Source: Pelodera strongyloides (Eukaryota > Nematoda > Chromadorea > Rhabditida > Rhabditidae). Taken from it: a stretch of 64,000 bases of DNA. The notes beneath the pieces were generated by a model. It was not told where the DNA came from. It searched no databases and saw nothing but the letters and a program-made list of their open reading frames with translations. Numbering within the stretch: the stretch's first letter is position 1; every line of letters begins with the position of its first letter. Made by a program: the position numbers and the translations under genes. Positions 47,901 through 59,400 of this stretch are shown piece by piece. The stretch covers positions 1 to 64,000 of the forward strand of contig JAANDG010000309.1 in NCBI GenBank assembly GCA_036852015.1, given 5' to 3'.

Positions 47901-50900
47901 GTCGCGGCAGAGATGGTTAGTAGTTAGTTAGTACAATACTAGTTGTCTATCATTCAACCCCCTGGTCACGCCTTGCAAGCCCTATGTTGCCTCTTAGAAA
48001 TTACAACAACATACTTCATCGAGGTTCTCTGTGCCGGAAAGCGTTGTGGCGTTGTGCGTAACGTTTAGCGATCTGAAAGTACGTCACATATGAAGAGTAC
48101 GTGAATGAAATCGAGCATAGTATTCACTAACCTACATGTCGTTTCCCAAAAAGTGAAGGTCTTATTTTACAAAAAAAGCTTCTTCCTTACACAGGTAGTC
48201 GGTTTGTTTACCTACATCAAATCGGATTTTTGAAGTTCCTCTTCGAATACAATGTGAAAACCAAACTATAACATTAACCATGGATCAATCGATATTACCT
48301 TGTGCGATTGAATGTGCTATTTGACGGAGTTCGGGCGAAGACAGCGTGACTCTCATTTGGGAGCATTATTGTGACACGTCTGGAAAACGAGACTTTATTA
48401 ACAGAAGCGCGCGCAACAAGTCCGAAAGGATGTCCGTAATGGTAAGCAACACTATATCACAAACTACAAACTAACTAATCAATATCAATTTGCGCACGAT
48501 ACGGAAACAATCAATAGCTATCGGACTCCAACAACTCTAAACTCTATTCGGTCGATGCTCTGTATGATTGTACCGGAAACTAATTGTTAAAATACACCAT
48601 ATTATTGCTAGTGTTGGCAGTAGCGTAGCGAGTAGCGACCGCCAGACCAAGTTTTCATGTTTTGTCCCACCTTTTCTGCTTGTCGGCCTCTTTTGTTGGT
48701 GCCGCCTAAAACTTTTATATTGAGAGAATAAATATCTGTTGTAAATGTGTGTTGTTTGGTTTGACATTAGTAGTGAATTAAAAAAAAAACAAAGACGACA
48801 AAGACGACAAAGAACATAGAGGACGAGGATAAAGATGCTCTAAAAATCTACCGTAGCCATGAAAACAGATTTTCGCTTCATCACAGATGAACCATTATGC
48901 GGGAAAAATGGGGCAGCCAGCGACCTGAATTGAGTTAAACTGCTATTTAGTCATTTGTAAATCATACAAAAATATACATGAATGAGCGAGGACAGAAATA
49001 TGTGTAGCGTATGCTGTGTGATGTGATCCCTGTGTTCTGTGTGGTGTAGCGGAATGTTGTGATGTAGATACAGTAACAGAACACAATAGCATATCATAAT
49101 TGGGCCACAGGGGAAGACAGATATGTTACTACTAGTTGAAGATCATAGTAGTTAGACACCTGCTTGTCTCATTGCAAGCAACGCTCTGCCGTGAGAGTCG
49201 CGGCTAGGCCACGCCTCTCAGCGCCAAGCATACTAGAGTGAGGGTGAGAGATAGTATGCTGTAACAGTAGGTTACCATTAGTCCAAAAATAAATCAATAG
49301 ATGCCCTCTATTAAATAACGCTTTGATAAAGATACTAAAAAAAACCAACAATAAGAAATCATAAGCATAAGGTAACATACACTTTTGTTTGCTTCATTTT
49401 TATCCCCTATTGACTATCTTTAGGGTTAGCAGGGTTAACTGGTTTTAACGTCAATAGTACATTCCTAATAAACACGGTAAAATACTGACTGTCTCCTCAG
49501 AATTGGCTTCGGACGTTCTGTATCTACGGTATCTTCTTCTGCCAGAAGATTCCTCATCGTCCTTCCAAAGCCCATGCTTCCACGTGATATCGGAGAAGGA
49601 AGCTCGGGAACAAAGTGGGAAGCAGGACCTGGATTCCACCGTCATTTTTCAAGTCTGGGATTTAGAATTATAAAGGGAACTGCTCTTGGACAGCTACCAT
49701 TTATACGTCACTTAAATACACACACCTTATCATCGCAAAAGCGATGTCCGATGTGGCCAGAACGCTGTGATATTTAAAAAGTTGTCACGGCCTTTCCCCC
49801 AATAAAGTCGAAAGGCAAATTATGAGTAATTTGATGACAACTTAACGGTAATCATGATCATGAACGTTTCATCGAACAAGTAAAATCACAATGATTAAAC
49901 CTGTAGGATTTACCATTTTCCAAATCCAAATCAACTTTGGGTGTCCCTCGGGTCACAGTGACATGTTTGAACAATTGTTCCTTAGAAGCCGACAGACCTG
50001 ATATAAACACCTGTGTAACTAGCCAACAAAGATGCTTGTTTTTGGCGGTAAATATATGAGGAGACATGTTAATGAATATGCGAGAGTATGATAGATTTAT
50101 ATCAGTTGCCTAACTAATTCTTCTACTGATCTATGTCTCGTGCTCTCAGTCAATCTGTCTAATACTGCTATAACTTGAGCGAAAAGAAAATTACGAGGAT
50201 GCTTCGCGTCCAGACTACGTGTTCGAAGATAAGCATCGTGGGTCAAAGATCTAGAAAGACGCTTTTCAGACTTTCTATATTAAAAATCTTCTTGCCCCGT
50301 TGGAACAGTGGGGAATTATAACCTCTTCATATCATGATATTGGAACTGTTCTAAATCCAAGCAATTCGTCAACAACTGTCAAAAACCCTTTCTAAGAACC
50401 CATAATCATTTCTTAAAGTATCCTTCAAAAAGCCAAAATGACCTGCTATTTGTGGTGACTCTCGGCGGTGTGTCCCGGCATGACACATGACTTTTGTCCA
50501 TTCGCGGCTCAGGGGAGGCTGACTCGTTGCGCCTTCAGAAATGTAAATGTTTATACAAATCGTAGAGCAATTAACGCAACGAATGTAGGGCCGGCTTATC
50601 TTAGCCAGACTTACACCCGCAGGTTGCGCTTCCTGACTTAAAAGATGACTATTTACTGCTAATTTTGCGGCTCCACCCCGCCAACAAAGTACGAAAGCTC
50701 TGTTAGGGTAATATGGGAAAGCAGTAGCCAGACAGGTTTGAAAGGTAGGAACTGTCATTTTCTCGTCAAATTTTTGTTTTTGGTCATATTTTTGGTAATA
50801 TTAAATGTATACCTCCTTCTGGCGGCATCCTCTTCGCTTTTCCGTTTATTTGAATTCGAATCGTCGTCAATTTCCATTGAAACCTTGTCACGATTTGTGG

Positions 50901-53900
50901 CCAAATTTGCGATCGAACTTGCCCTTTTTGCTCTTTTCGATTGTGTTTCTGGAGCACACTAAATGGACAAAGAGTGAATGCTCACCGACGCTTAGGCGAA
51001 CCTCCACAGGTTACGAGACTTGGACAAAACAGCTTTTCCAAAAGATTGTCAAGCTGTGGGGAAGGCGGCCTTCGCCGGAAAAACCAGCTATTTTTATTTC
51101 CCTAATATAATAAATCTCTGACTTACCTCGCCCTGATTTGCCTCGGCCGGTCGCTTCTTGTTTTCGGAGACCGCACTCTTCTGGAAATAATCATCAGGTT
51201 CAAATTTCTTCCGATCTTTCTCATTGCTGGGCCTTGTCTGCTGAATATTCGTGTATTGAATGTTTCCGTTGTGTGGGTGGGCTTGATTGAAGATTGAACT
51301 GTTTACCTTTTTTTGCTAAATCGCTGGCAAACTGTGTGATTCCAAAAAATATGATTGATTATGAGGAAAAAGGAAAACAAGAGATATGAAGCAAGAAAGT
51401 TAACTAGAAGTTAATATGAAGGCAAAATATTATATTCTTATCCAAACCTGAATGACTGGCAGCATTATGGCCTTCAACTGTTCCGGATCCGAATCCGTGT
51501 CCAATGAAGGCTTTCTTGATGGTCTCCCTTTGTCATCCTTGTGGACAAGAACCGAGTTGGAATTATCATCAGGTGCGAATGTATTGCGATCTTTTCCATT
51601 GACTGGCTTTTTCTCCTGAATAATCATGCAGTGAACGATTTCGAGAGGGAAAATGGATAATGTGGTAAAATCCCTAGATCCCAAAAAGGTTACATTCGCG
51701 ATTATCCGAAAAAATATCCAAAACAAAGCGTACAACCATGTGGTTTGAGTCAAAAAGCAGCACACAATACAGTGTTGCCCATTTGTTCCTTTGTTTTCAC
51801 AGAAATGAATAGAATGTGGAACTTACAACTTGTCTAAGATTCTAAATGGCAAATCCTACCTGAATGACTGGTCGCACTACGGTAGTCTCTTCGTCCGACT
51901 CATAATCCACTAAAGGCTTAAATGATATGACTTCTGTTTTTGGCTGCGCTGCGGATGACTTATCTCTGGAAGCAGAAACCTTTTCACTTCTAGGTTTCTG
52001 ACGTTCTTCTGTCGCAATGCTGCGCAGGTTATCTGCTTGAACGAGGGCGTCTGAGACTTGTTCATTTACGGAAGCTCTTTGACATGGAGTTGGGCCTAGG
52101 ACATTAGCATCAGGAATCGCAAAATCCAGCACGTAGTTCGTCGCCACGAAGTCATGATCACCTCCAGAACTGTTATTTTCCGGATCCAACGACACTCCAC
52201 AAACATATGGTAGTGTTTTGTCTGTTGCACTCTGATCATTCGGATTGTCGTCTGAGCCTTCTCCATCATTCTGTTGTACGGTAGCAACAGGTGTAATGTC
52301 CTCAAACGTGTCATCGTTTGTAGCGTGACGAGCTTTATCTTTCTGTTCTTCTTCTTCTTCATCCTTTTGTCTTCTCTTTTCTTCCCTACTATCTTTCTCC
52401 TTTCTCTTTTCCTCCTTTCTGTTTCTCTCCTTCATTTCTTTGTCATCTACATCCTTCTGCTTCTCTTCGATAATAGTCTTCTCATTGGCGGTCGGAACTT
52501 CCTCAATAACAGTCAAGTCCACTATATTATGTCTCCTTCCATCCCCAACATTGGAAGCAGCAGATGCGCTTCTCGATGTAGATCGAGTACGTTTCTTGTT
52601 TGTCCGATCATCATCCGATATGTTATCACCTTCCTGAAAGAATGTATTGAAATTCGAAGTAGATCGGGTTTTCGAACTATTACTTTGAACAGAAATATCG
52701 CTTACGGTACGACGATTGGCTCCCAGGACATTGCTTTTATATTTGTATTTCTGAAAACAAACCAAAAGCTTCTCATCAATCGATTGGCTTCTTGTACGTC
52801 GTGTATTTCGGGCAGATTCCCTCTGATTGTCATCGTTGGATAAGATGGCTTTTAAAGCGCGTCTCTTTGACGTTGACTCCAGTTCTTTTTGCTGAATTTT
52901 TTTTATTAAATTATCAGTTGGGACCAGGGCATAAACCTCGCCGGTGAGGCCGGAGGTGCTTCGCGAAATTTTCTCTGTTTGTGATACGTTTCTAATAAAT
53001 TCCTCGTATCACATCCGGGCTTCCCATACCTTCTATGCTAATTCCGGAGGTGGTTCAGCCATGAGCCCTCTAAATTTTTGCAATATTCTAATTCCGGTGG
53101 TGGTTCGCCGGTGAGCTCGTCAGCGGGCTTAGGCTATGGTTGGGACGATGTCATAAAGCACACGTTTTGAATTATGTGCACTAACAATGAGAACATGTCT
53201 ACCTCGTCAATCCTATCCGGCAAATCAATGCGATCTGTCCTTCGTGTCTTTCGCACGGTTTCCGGTTGAGAGCACTAAACACCGAGAGCTTATTTTTCCT
53301 TCCAAATCAGCCGTTTTCAATTTTTAAGAACATTTATCCGATATTCTATTGAACGCATCCATGTTTATGGTTATTTGGTGTGCTTGATATCGACGACAAT
53401 CCAGCAGTACCGCGACCTCGTCTCTTTGTAGCACTAATAAAACAATTAATGCAATATATTTAAGCGCAGTGTGATCTGTGATGGGTCAACCGCCAAGAAA
53501 CTGCCACCTACAACACCGTGCAATTGTACTCACCGATCTTCGTTTAGTGGTCGTTTTCTTCTTACTTTTTGGCAATTGTAGATTTGTCTCCGACGCCGTG
53601 TGTCCCTTTCTAACCATGCTTCGTGTGGTACGTCGCGCAGGGCTCGGCTAAATAAAAACAGATTTGAGTTCGAAGCGAAATCCATAATATCAATATGATG
53701 AGTCCCGTTTACTTACATTCAGCTAAAAGTAGGAAAACTTGTGAGACAATTTGAAATTTGAAATTTGAAGTTTAATTATCTGCTCAAAAACTCCAAACCT
53801 CTTTTTCAGGTTCGCCCTCTGTGACGACATCCACCTTGTTTTTCAGTGACTGTTTTTTCTTGCTCTTTGTTCCATAGTCATTGTCCTAAGTATAGGGTAT

Positions 53901-54648
53901 AAGTTATATTGTGTCAAATTTAAAACTTATCATTATAGGAAGCACATTTCGCATATTATATTTGTCACCTTAGCTCGGGATCTCGACCTTGTCCTATTAT
54001 CTTTCGTCTGCACAACTTGTTCCTCTGGTTCTGGTACATCTTCTGATAGAGCTTCGTATTTTTCCTAAATAGTGTAATAGTTGTAATGTGTTGCCAGTTA
54101 AAATGTTTATTAAATTTTAACCAACAGTAATTCAAACACAACCATAACACCCAGTCGATATACTTCTCATAAAATTTTGTTTAATTTAGTATGCATGGTT
54201 GTTATATTGTAGAGAATGGTGCAACTGTCATACGGTGCTAGCTACTTTCTAATGGGAAGTACTTCCTACCTTCCTAGGTCAACTAATTGTAAAAACATAT
54301 TATTTAACGTATACCTTTAATCTTTTTGTGTAGTGCTCAACTTTGTATAAGAGATCCTTATCTTGTTCCGTCAATTTACCACTTCCACTTATTTTTAGCG
54401 TTACGCCACTAAATGAATAATTAATAGTTCTACATTGGCAACTATTCGGCTATCCAAAATTTATAGCAGTGACAAGATCGTACTATTGTTATATTAAATG
54501 AACATTCTATTTTATGCATTACAGAAAAAAAACATGCAGTTTTTTATTCTGTATAAGTCATTTACTTTCCTCAAAAGGTAACCGTTCGCAGAATGACGTA
54601 CCTCTCTTTCAGCAGCTTATTTATTTTGTCGATTTCTTTCTTGGCCAT
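44984..54648 (-). CDS. Large charged, probably disordered nuclear-type protein, ~27 exons, ~1,039 aa
   Basis: Not recognised. Exons 5' to 3' end at 54648, 54408, 54064, 53885, 53647, 53274, 52891, 52750 (891 nt, down to 51860), 51615, 51240, 50958, 50274, 49997, 49628, 48705, 48559, 48379, 48072, 47801, 47352, 47160, 46755, 46360, 46226, 45447, 45280 and 45036 (stop TAA 44984-44986). Lengths sum to 3120 nt with consistent phase; the 17-nt exon at 48543-48559 is a guess needed for phase. The N terminus (MAKKEIDKINKLLKES) and next exon are coiled-coil-like. The rest is low complexity: many RRTRS/KRK clusters, acidic runs, SP/TP sites (ISPVK, TSPLRKR) and RRQS/RKPS phosphosite-like motifs. This suggests a chromatin, nuclear or cytoskeletal scaffold (inference). 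It has no transmembrane or signal segment. Exons 6 and 11, and 9 and 10, look like duplicates. The ATG follows gttgcag by five nucleotides. Confidence 0.72.
45657..45736 (-). CDS. Possible alternative exon of the disordered-protein gene
   Basis: Between acceptor ttgacag and donor gtaggc lies a coding-like acidic segment (EEDEDTKTDRRPLEMS). It leaves AT at its 3' end, as does exon 46198-46226, so either can join exon 45447-45396. Its own 5' phase does not fit exon 46300-46360, so it would need a different partner. It may be an alternative exon or a misread. Confidence 0.35.
46524..46552. repeat. GA microsatellite in an intron
   Basis: About 14 GA units in the intron 46361-46613 of the disordered-protein gene. 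Confidence 0.85.
52915..53125. repeat. Short intronic repeats (ccggaggtggttc type)
   Basis: attccggaggtggttcagcc at 53041 and attccggtggtggttcgccg at about 53091, plus ccggaggtgcttcgcg near 52953. These three related motifs lie in the intron 52892-53202. Confidence 0.6.
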
Positions 54649-56337
54649 TTCTACTGCAACATTTTGTTTTAGTAACAACCTGACTTCAATATTCATATCG
54701 TATCCTCTATATTACACTTCTTTGTATTGTTTTCTGAGGCCCCATTCTTACTTTTTGCACCATTAATTGCGTGGTTAACTGTCGCCTATATTTCCTTTTA
54801 AATTATGAAAAAACTACTAAAGATAAATACGAAAACCAACCTTTGGGCCGCGACGATTCGAGTATTAGGTGAAAGACAACATACTGAATCTTTTATGTCC
54901 GCTTTGAAATGTTAATTTTCCATGCGATGGAACTGTGATCGAAATAAGGAGTTATACGCTTCAATGTCACAATACATAGAAGATGGATGTCGCGATTTAT
55001 TCATAGTATGTGGTGAAAGCTTTTTTTTATTGAATGAAGGTCGTTCAGTATTCCCACCGGTAAATGTCACACTGTAAACGACGTGGTTGCCTGTAGCTTT
55101 GAGACGTTCGGAATACCATAGTAAGTACGGTAGTAGTAACCATGTAACCACAGTACAATCAACAGTATCACTGCGCATCTGCTTTCTGGTCGGGTCGGGA
55201 AAATGACCGTCACACTTGTTCCTATCTTACTTTCAAGGTACATTCACTAACTATGTTCTTCATTTGCAGTTTAGCAAAAATCATAATCCCATGTTTCCTC
55301 CCAAACTGGCGAAAAACGCGGGATTTCGTCCTTATTGCGAGCGCTAATCAGAGGTCCTCCCGCTAACACAAGGCCTTGCCTAATGTTTAATTGCGGGACA
55401 TGATTGGCTAATCTGTCAGGAAACATGCGACTTTTCTTGTTGCGTGGGATTGGGTGCTAGCCTGCCAGGAAGCCCTATTTTTTTTAGAAGACTGCCTATT
55501 GGGTGCTAGCCTGCCTATTTTTGTTTCGCGGGAAACGTGCAGTAGAAGAACAAAGAAGCACATATTCACATCCTTGCTATGGGAAATGCGTAAAATAACC
55601 CAGATAAATAAAATCTTTATACAAAATTTGCAACATGCAATTGAATAAATGAACGAAACTAATCAAAAACATCAGGATTCAATTTCAGGCAAAGAAGCTA
55701 GATTCCGACGGAAAAGAACTTCTTCTGTGTGCCTGCTCGAGGATAAAAACAAGTTCTGCTTAATACATTATTTACGTGTACAAATATTGCGAGAACCCAT
55801 CGTATTGATATTAGAAAGCAAAATATTTGGTTTGAGTAGCAAGAAAATATAACTTTTGCCAAGATTTCCGTGAATTCGAGAGAGTTATATGAAGAAATAC
55901 ATGCGCGAATTCAAAACTACAAATAAAGATGGTGCACAAATAAAAGAGGCAATATTGAATATTGTGATAATTATTTTTTACAAAAGAGTATTCATAATTA
56001 CAACACCTTGGGTAGCCAAAAGATCACACTACTCAATATGCAAACCAAGGGCATGTAATAAGGAATACTCTATTACTTAAACATGCACACAAGCAACTTT
56101 CGAAAACAATGGTAATAGGCACATTTGAGAAAAACTTGAGTACTACTCTAACTCTAAAGGTACCGGGGCTTCACTGTGAAGGATTTTTTTTCGCAAAACT
56201 CAAACTTTGGAATATTTGAAGAGAAATAACAAAATAATGCTGATTTGAATACAACTAGAAGAGGACCAAATACTACGTTAAAAAATTAAACTAAACATCC
56301 AAATAGTACTTGAGATACAAATGAGAACAGAAGACAT
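54649..56337. other. Intergenic space between disordered-protein and LEA genes
   Basis: Probably holds the 5' region of the disordered-protein gene (near 54649) and the 3' UTR of the LEA gene (near 56337). A short direct repeat, attgggtgctagcctgcc, occurs at about 55448 and 55498. No exon chain was found; AT-rich frames at 55454-56080 lack support. Confidence 0.6.
54654..54655 (-). promoter_or_regulatory. Probable trans-splice acceptor of the disordered-protein gene
   Basis: Sense strand reads ttttgttgcag, then TAGAA, then ATG. A pyrimidine-rich acceptor five nucleotides before the start codon is the usual layout for spliced-leader addition in nematodes. Confidence 0.5.
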
Positions 56338-56409
56338 TTACAAGAGTGTGCATCGGCGTTTCGGCTGCCCGTCACCATTCCGCGAGCGCAGAGTATCAGT
56401 CTTTTTCGC
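56338..56409 (-). CDS. LEA gene last exon with CaaX-like terminus
   Basis: 24 codons, acceptor attttag at 56410-56411. It reads AKKTDTLRSRNGDGQPKRRC then TLL and stop. A Pro-Lys-Arg-Arg tail before Cys-Thr-Leu-Leu looks like the end of small GTPases that are geranylgeranylated (X = Leu). The segment lacks the LEA 11-mer character of the other exons. Confidence 0.75.
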   Translation of the reverse strand, partial: AKKTDTLRSRNGDGQPKRRCTLL

Positions 56410-59400
56410 CTAAAATAATTGTTTAGAGTGTAAAAAAGTTCCATAAAAGAAGCGAATTCAAATAAATAGGGTTGGGTTACTGGTACGGGTAAGGCACAAA
56501 ACTACTCACACTTTTGACTACACGATCTGTAATTAGGTAAATTATATTCCAACAATGATAGAGAGTATAAAAAATAATACTCACCTCATTCTCGACGGCC
56601 TCCTTTGTTGCCTTAGCAGCCTCCGAAACCTCATCAGGAGCGTGTTCCTAGAATTAAACAAGTTCAATGGTTTCAAGCGATATAACACGTGTGTTTGAAT
56701 CCGGCAGAACATTCCCGGCTTCAAATAATACGTAGAATGTGAATGGTTATATTGATTACTCGGCAAACTCCTCAACATAAATATTCTCTTTATTTATGAT
56801 ATCTATGTAAAACTACAGTCGGAAATAATCTACAGTATTGGCTACAGTATTGGCAGTGCATTCCAATAAAAAAAAACAAGTTCAAATATAGATTCCACCA
56901 GCAAACACTCACAGCTGTAGCGTCGGCGTCCTGGGCTACATCGCTGACAGTGCCGCTGACCGACTCAGCTACCGTATTCTATATATGTCAGAATGCAGGG
57001 AGGCAGAATTAGCAATTAGGTTAGAATCTCTAGTAACCACGTTGGAATACACCACCTTCTTTTTCCGTATTTTTACTAGGTTGTAACTTGCTATGAGAAA
57101 CAATGACACTTGGTACAAGTTTATAATAAATCATATAATAAATTTAATAATCTTTCAAATTTCGAACATAGCATAAAGTATAAAACATACCGCAGCCTCT
57201 TTCACAGTGTCGTAAGCAGAATGTCCGGCAGCGGCAGCGGAATCCTAGAAGAAAGAAACAATAAAATATATTAAATTAGACAAATAGAAAAGATTGTGAT
57301 GAAATAAGGATGGCCAAATTAATCATAGTTTATAACACAGGGATAGTCTGAATAGGAAGACGAACTTCTGGAAATAGCGTTAGTTTTTTGGCTGACGAAG
57401 ATATCACTCTTGACAACAAAGGACAGCGAAGACTTGTATTGTTTGGTGACGCAATGAAGAGTTACAAGCGTTAATCCGCAAACAGATCAGAAAGACTGTG
57501 AAGCCATTAGACCCTAGTTATGGGAACTTGTTATTAATTCGCAGAAACTGATTTTTCAGATATGTATTTAAGAAAAGAAATAAAGAGCTGGAGGTTAGGG
57601 CACGATTGTTTAAAAATAAATTTAGAGCGAAATTATGACGCGAAATGTACAGAATATCGCCTTCTTCTGGAATCCCCTAATTATCTGAGGGCATCAGGTA
57701 ACCGAAATAATTACGCAGTAGTTGAAGGGTCGGACCACGGGAAATAAATTTAGTAATTACAGTGTGCATACATCATGTTTCTCCTGTGGGTACGACGGCG
57801 GCTTCGCGCCGAACTACTGGCAAACGTAAGGACACATTAGCATAGCCGGATTGCATATTTACATATTGGGTGGCATGCACTCACAACAACACACTGATCC
57901 CTCTTTTTGGGTGCCGGTGGTTCGCGGCCCGCAAAGAAGGCCTCGCGGGCCTCGGCTATGGCACACCGCGTCTCATTCTGAAGTTGGGTGTTTTGGTGAA
58001 CTAGTCAAAAGACTGGACTGATAATTTTTGTGTGGGATAACGATTTTTTTTACAGAATGCCTAATAATTAATTGATGACTAGGAAAATAGGATATTCGCA
58101 TATGACCGCCGCATGAGAAATGTATAGTTTAGCATAGGCATCTGTACTACAATTCATCAATTATAATAATCTATGAATATCAACCACCGGGTAAGGTTGA
58201 TGCTTGTTGAGAAAAATGATCACAACTTCAAATAAAAGAACGAGAGAAGTGAAGATTCAACGGTGTTATAAGCGGCCTATTCTTCTGCTGAGTCTTACCG
58301 TAGCCTTCTTAGCCCCATCGGAAGCGGTGTCATATGCAGACGAAAAGGCGGACGAAACTGTGGTAGCGGCAGCGGACTACAAAAACGACAGCAATTCTAC
58401 AAGTCTACAAGACTACAACAGCGGATATACGTGACCGCGTAAACAGACGATTTTGCGAGTGAGAGCATTTCAGGTGCAAAATGCAGGAAAAAAAAACACT
58501 TACGGCAACATCCTTTGCCTTGTCAGCAGCAGAACCAGCGGCATCCTTGGTAGATTCCCAGGCACCCGAGGCAGTTTTCGAAGCGGAATCGCCGAGCTCG
58601 GAAGCCTTTTCCTGAAGAAGAATCTGATACAGAAGTTATCTTTGAGCATCCTTAGAATATAGTGTCGGCTTTAGTAACATCAACCAAGGAGACAATCACG
58701 AAATGATCGTCCTTAGGGAACAAACTTAACATATTCTAGGAAATTCATTAACATATTATAGGAAATTCATATTTAATGTAAGGATTGCGTGATGTACCTT
58801 GGCAGCAGCTCCGGTGTCCTTCACATTCTGGGCCGACTTTTCAGCGGTGTCGCTGGCGTAGTCGGCGGCCTTCTTCCCACCTTCCTTTGTATCTTCCCAA
58901 GCATCCGATGCAGTTACCTTGGCCGATTCAGAGGCGTGCGATACCTTGTCCTAAATCAGTTTGTATCAAAAACCTTATCACCAAACCTTCCTCGTTCTCA
59001 AGGTGGTTAGCTAAGGTTTTTTAGTAACACCGCAGCATGTCAGAAGAACCCTCACCACCACGGCATTAGCGCTGTCCCTGACGAAACCGGTGACTGCAGC
59101 TCCGGCTTCTACCAAAGTCTCGCTAGCGTCATGTGTGGCGTTTGCGGCAGCATCGCCGACACTCGCGGCAAACTGTTTAGTTGTGTCCCACGCATCGGCA
59201 GCAGTATTCTTAACCGCCTCGGCGCCAGACGAAGCAGTTTCCCAAAATAACAAACTTGAGGTATTGGAAGCGGATACCGCATCCGTTTTCAATAGTTGAA
59301 TAATATTTCTATCAGTCTTCGAAAACTTCTCTACAAAAAAAGCTAAATGGGTGATATTACTACTAATATTACTACAACTATTAGGAACAGAAACAGGAAA

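Noticed and set aside
50369..50758. 129-codon minus-strand frame
   Set aside because: It sits in the intron between exons 50813-50958 and 50219-50274, which join in phase without it. No domain is recognised.
52274..52843. 189-codon plus-strand open frame
   Set aside because: It is antisense to the 297-codon exon and the exon before it. The Phe/Leu/Ser richness is what the complement of Lys/Glu-rich codons gives.
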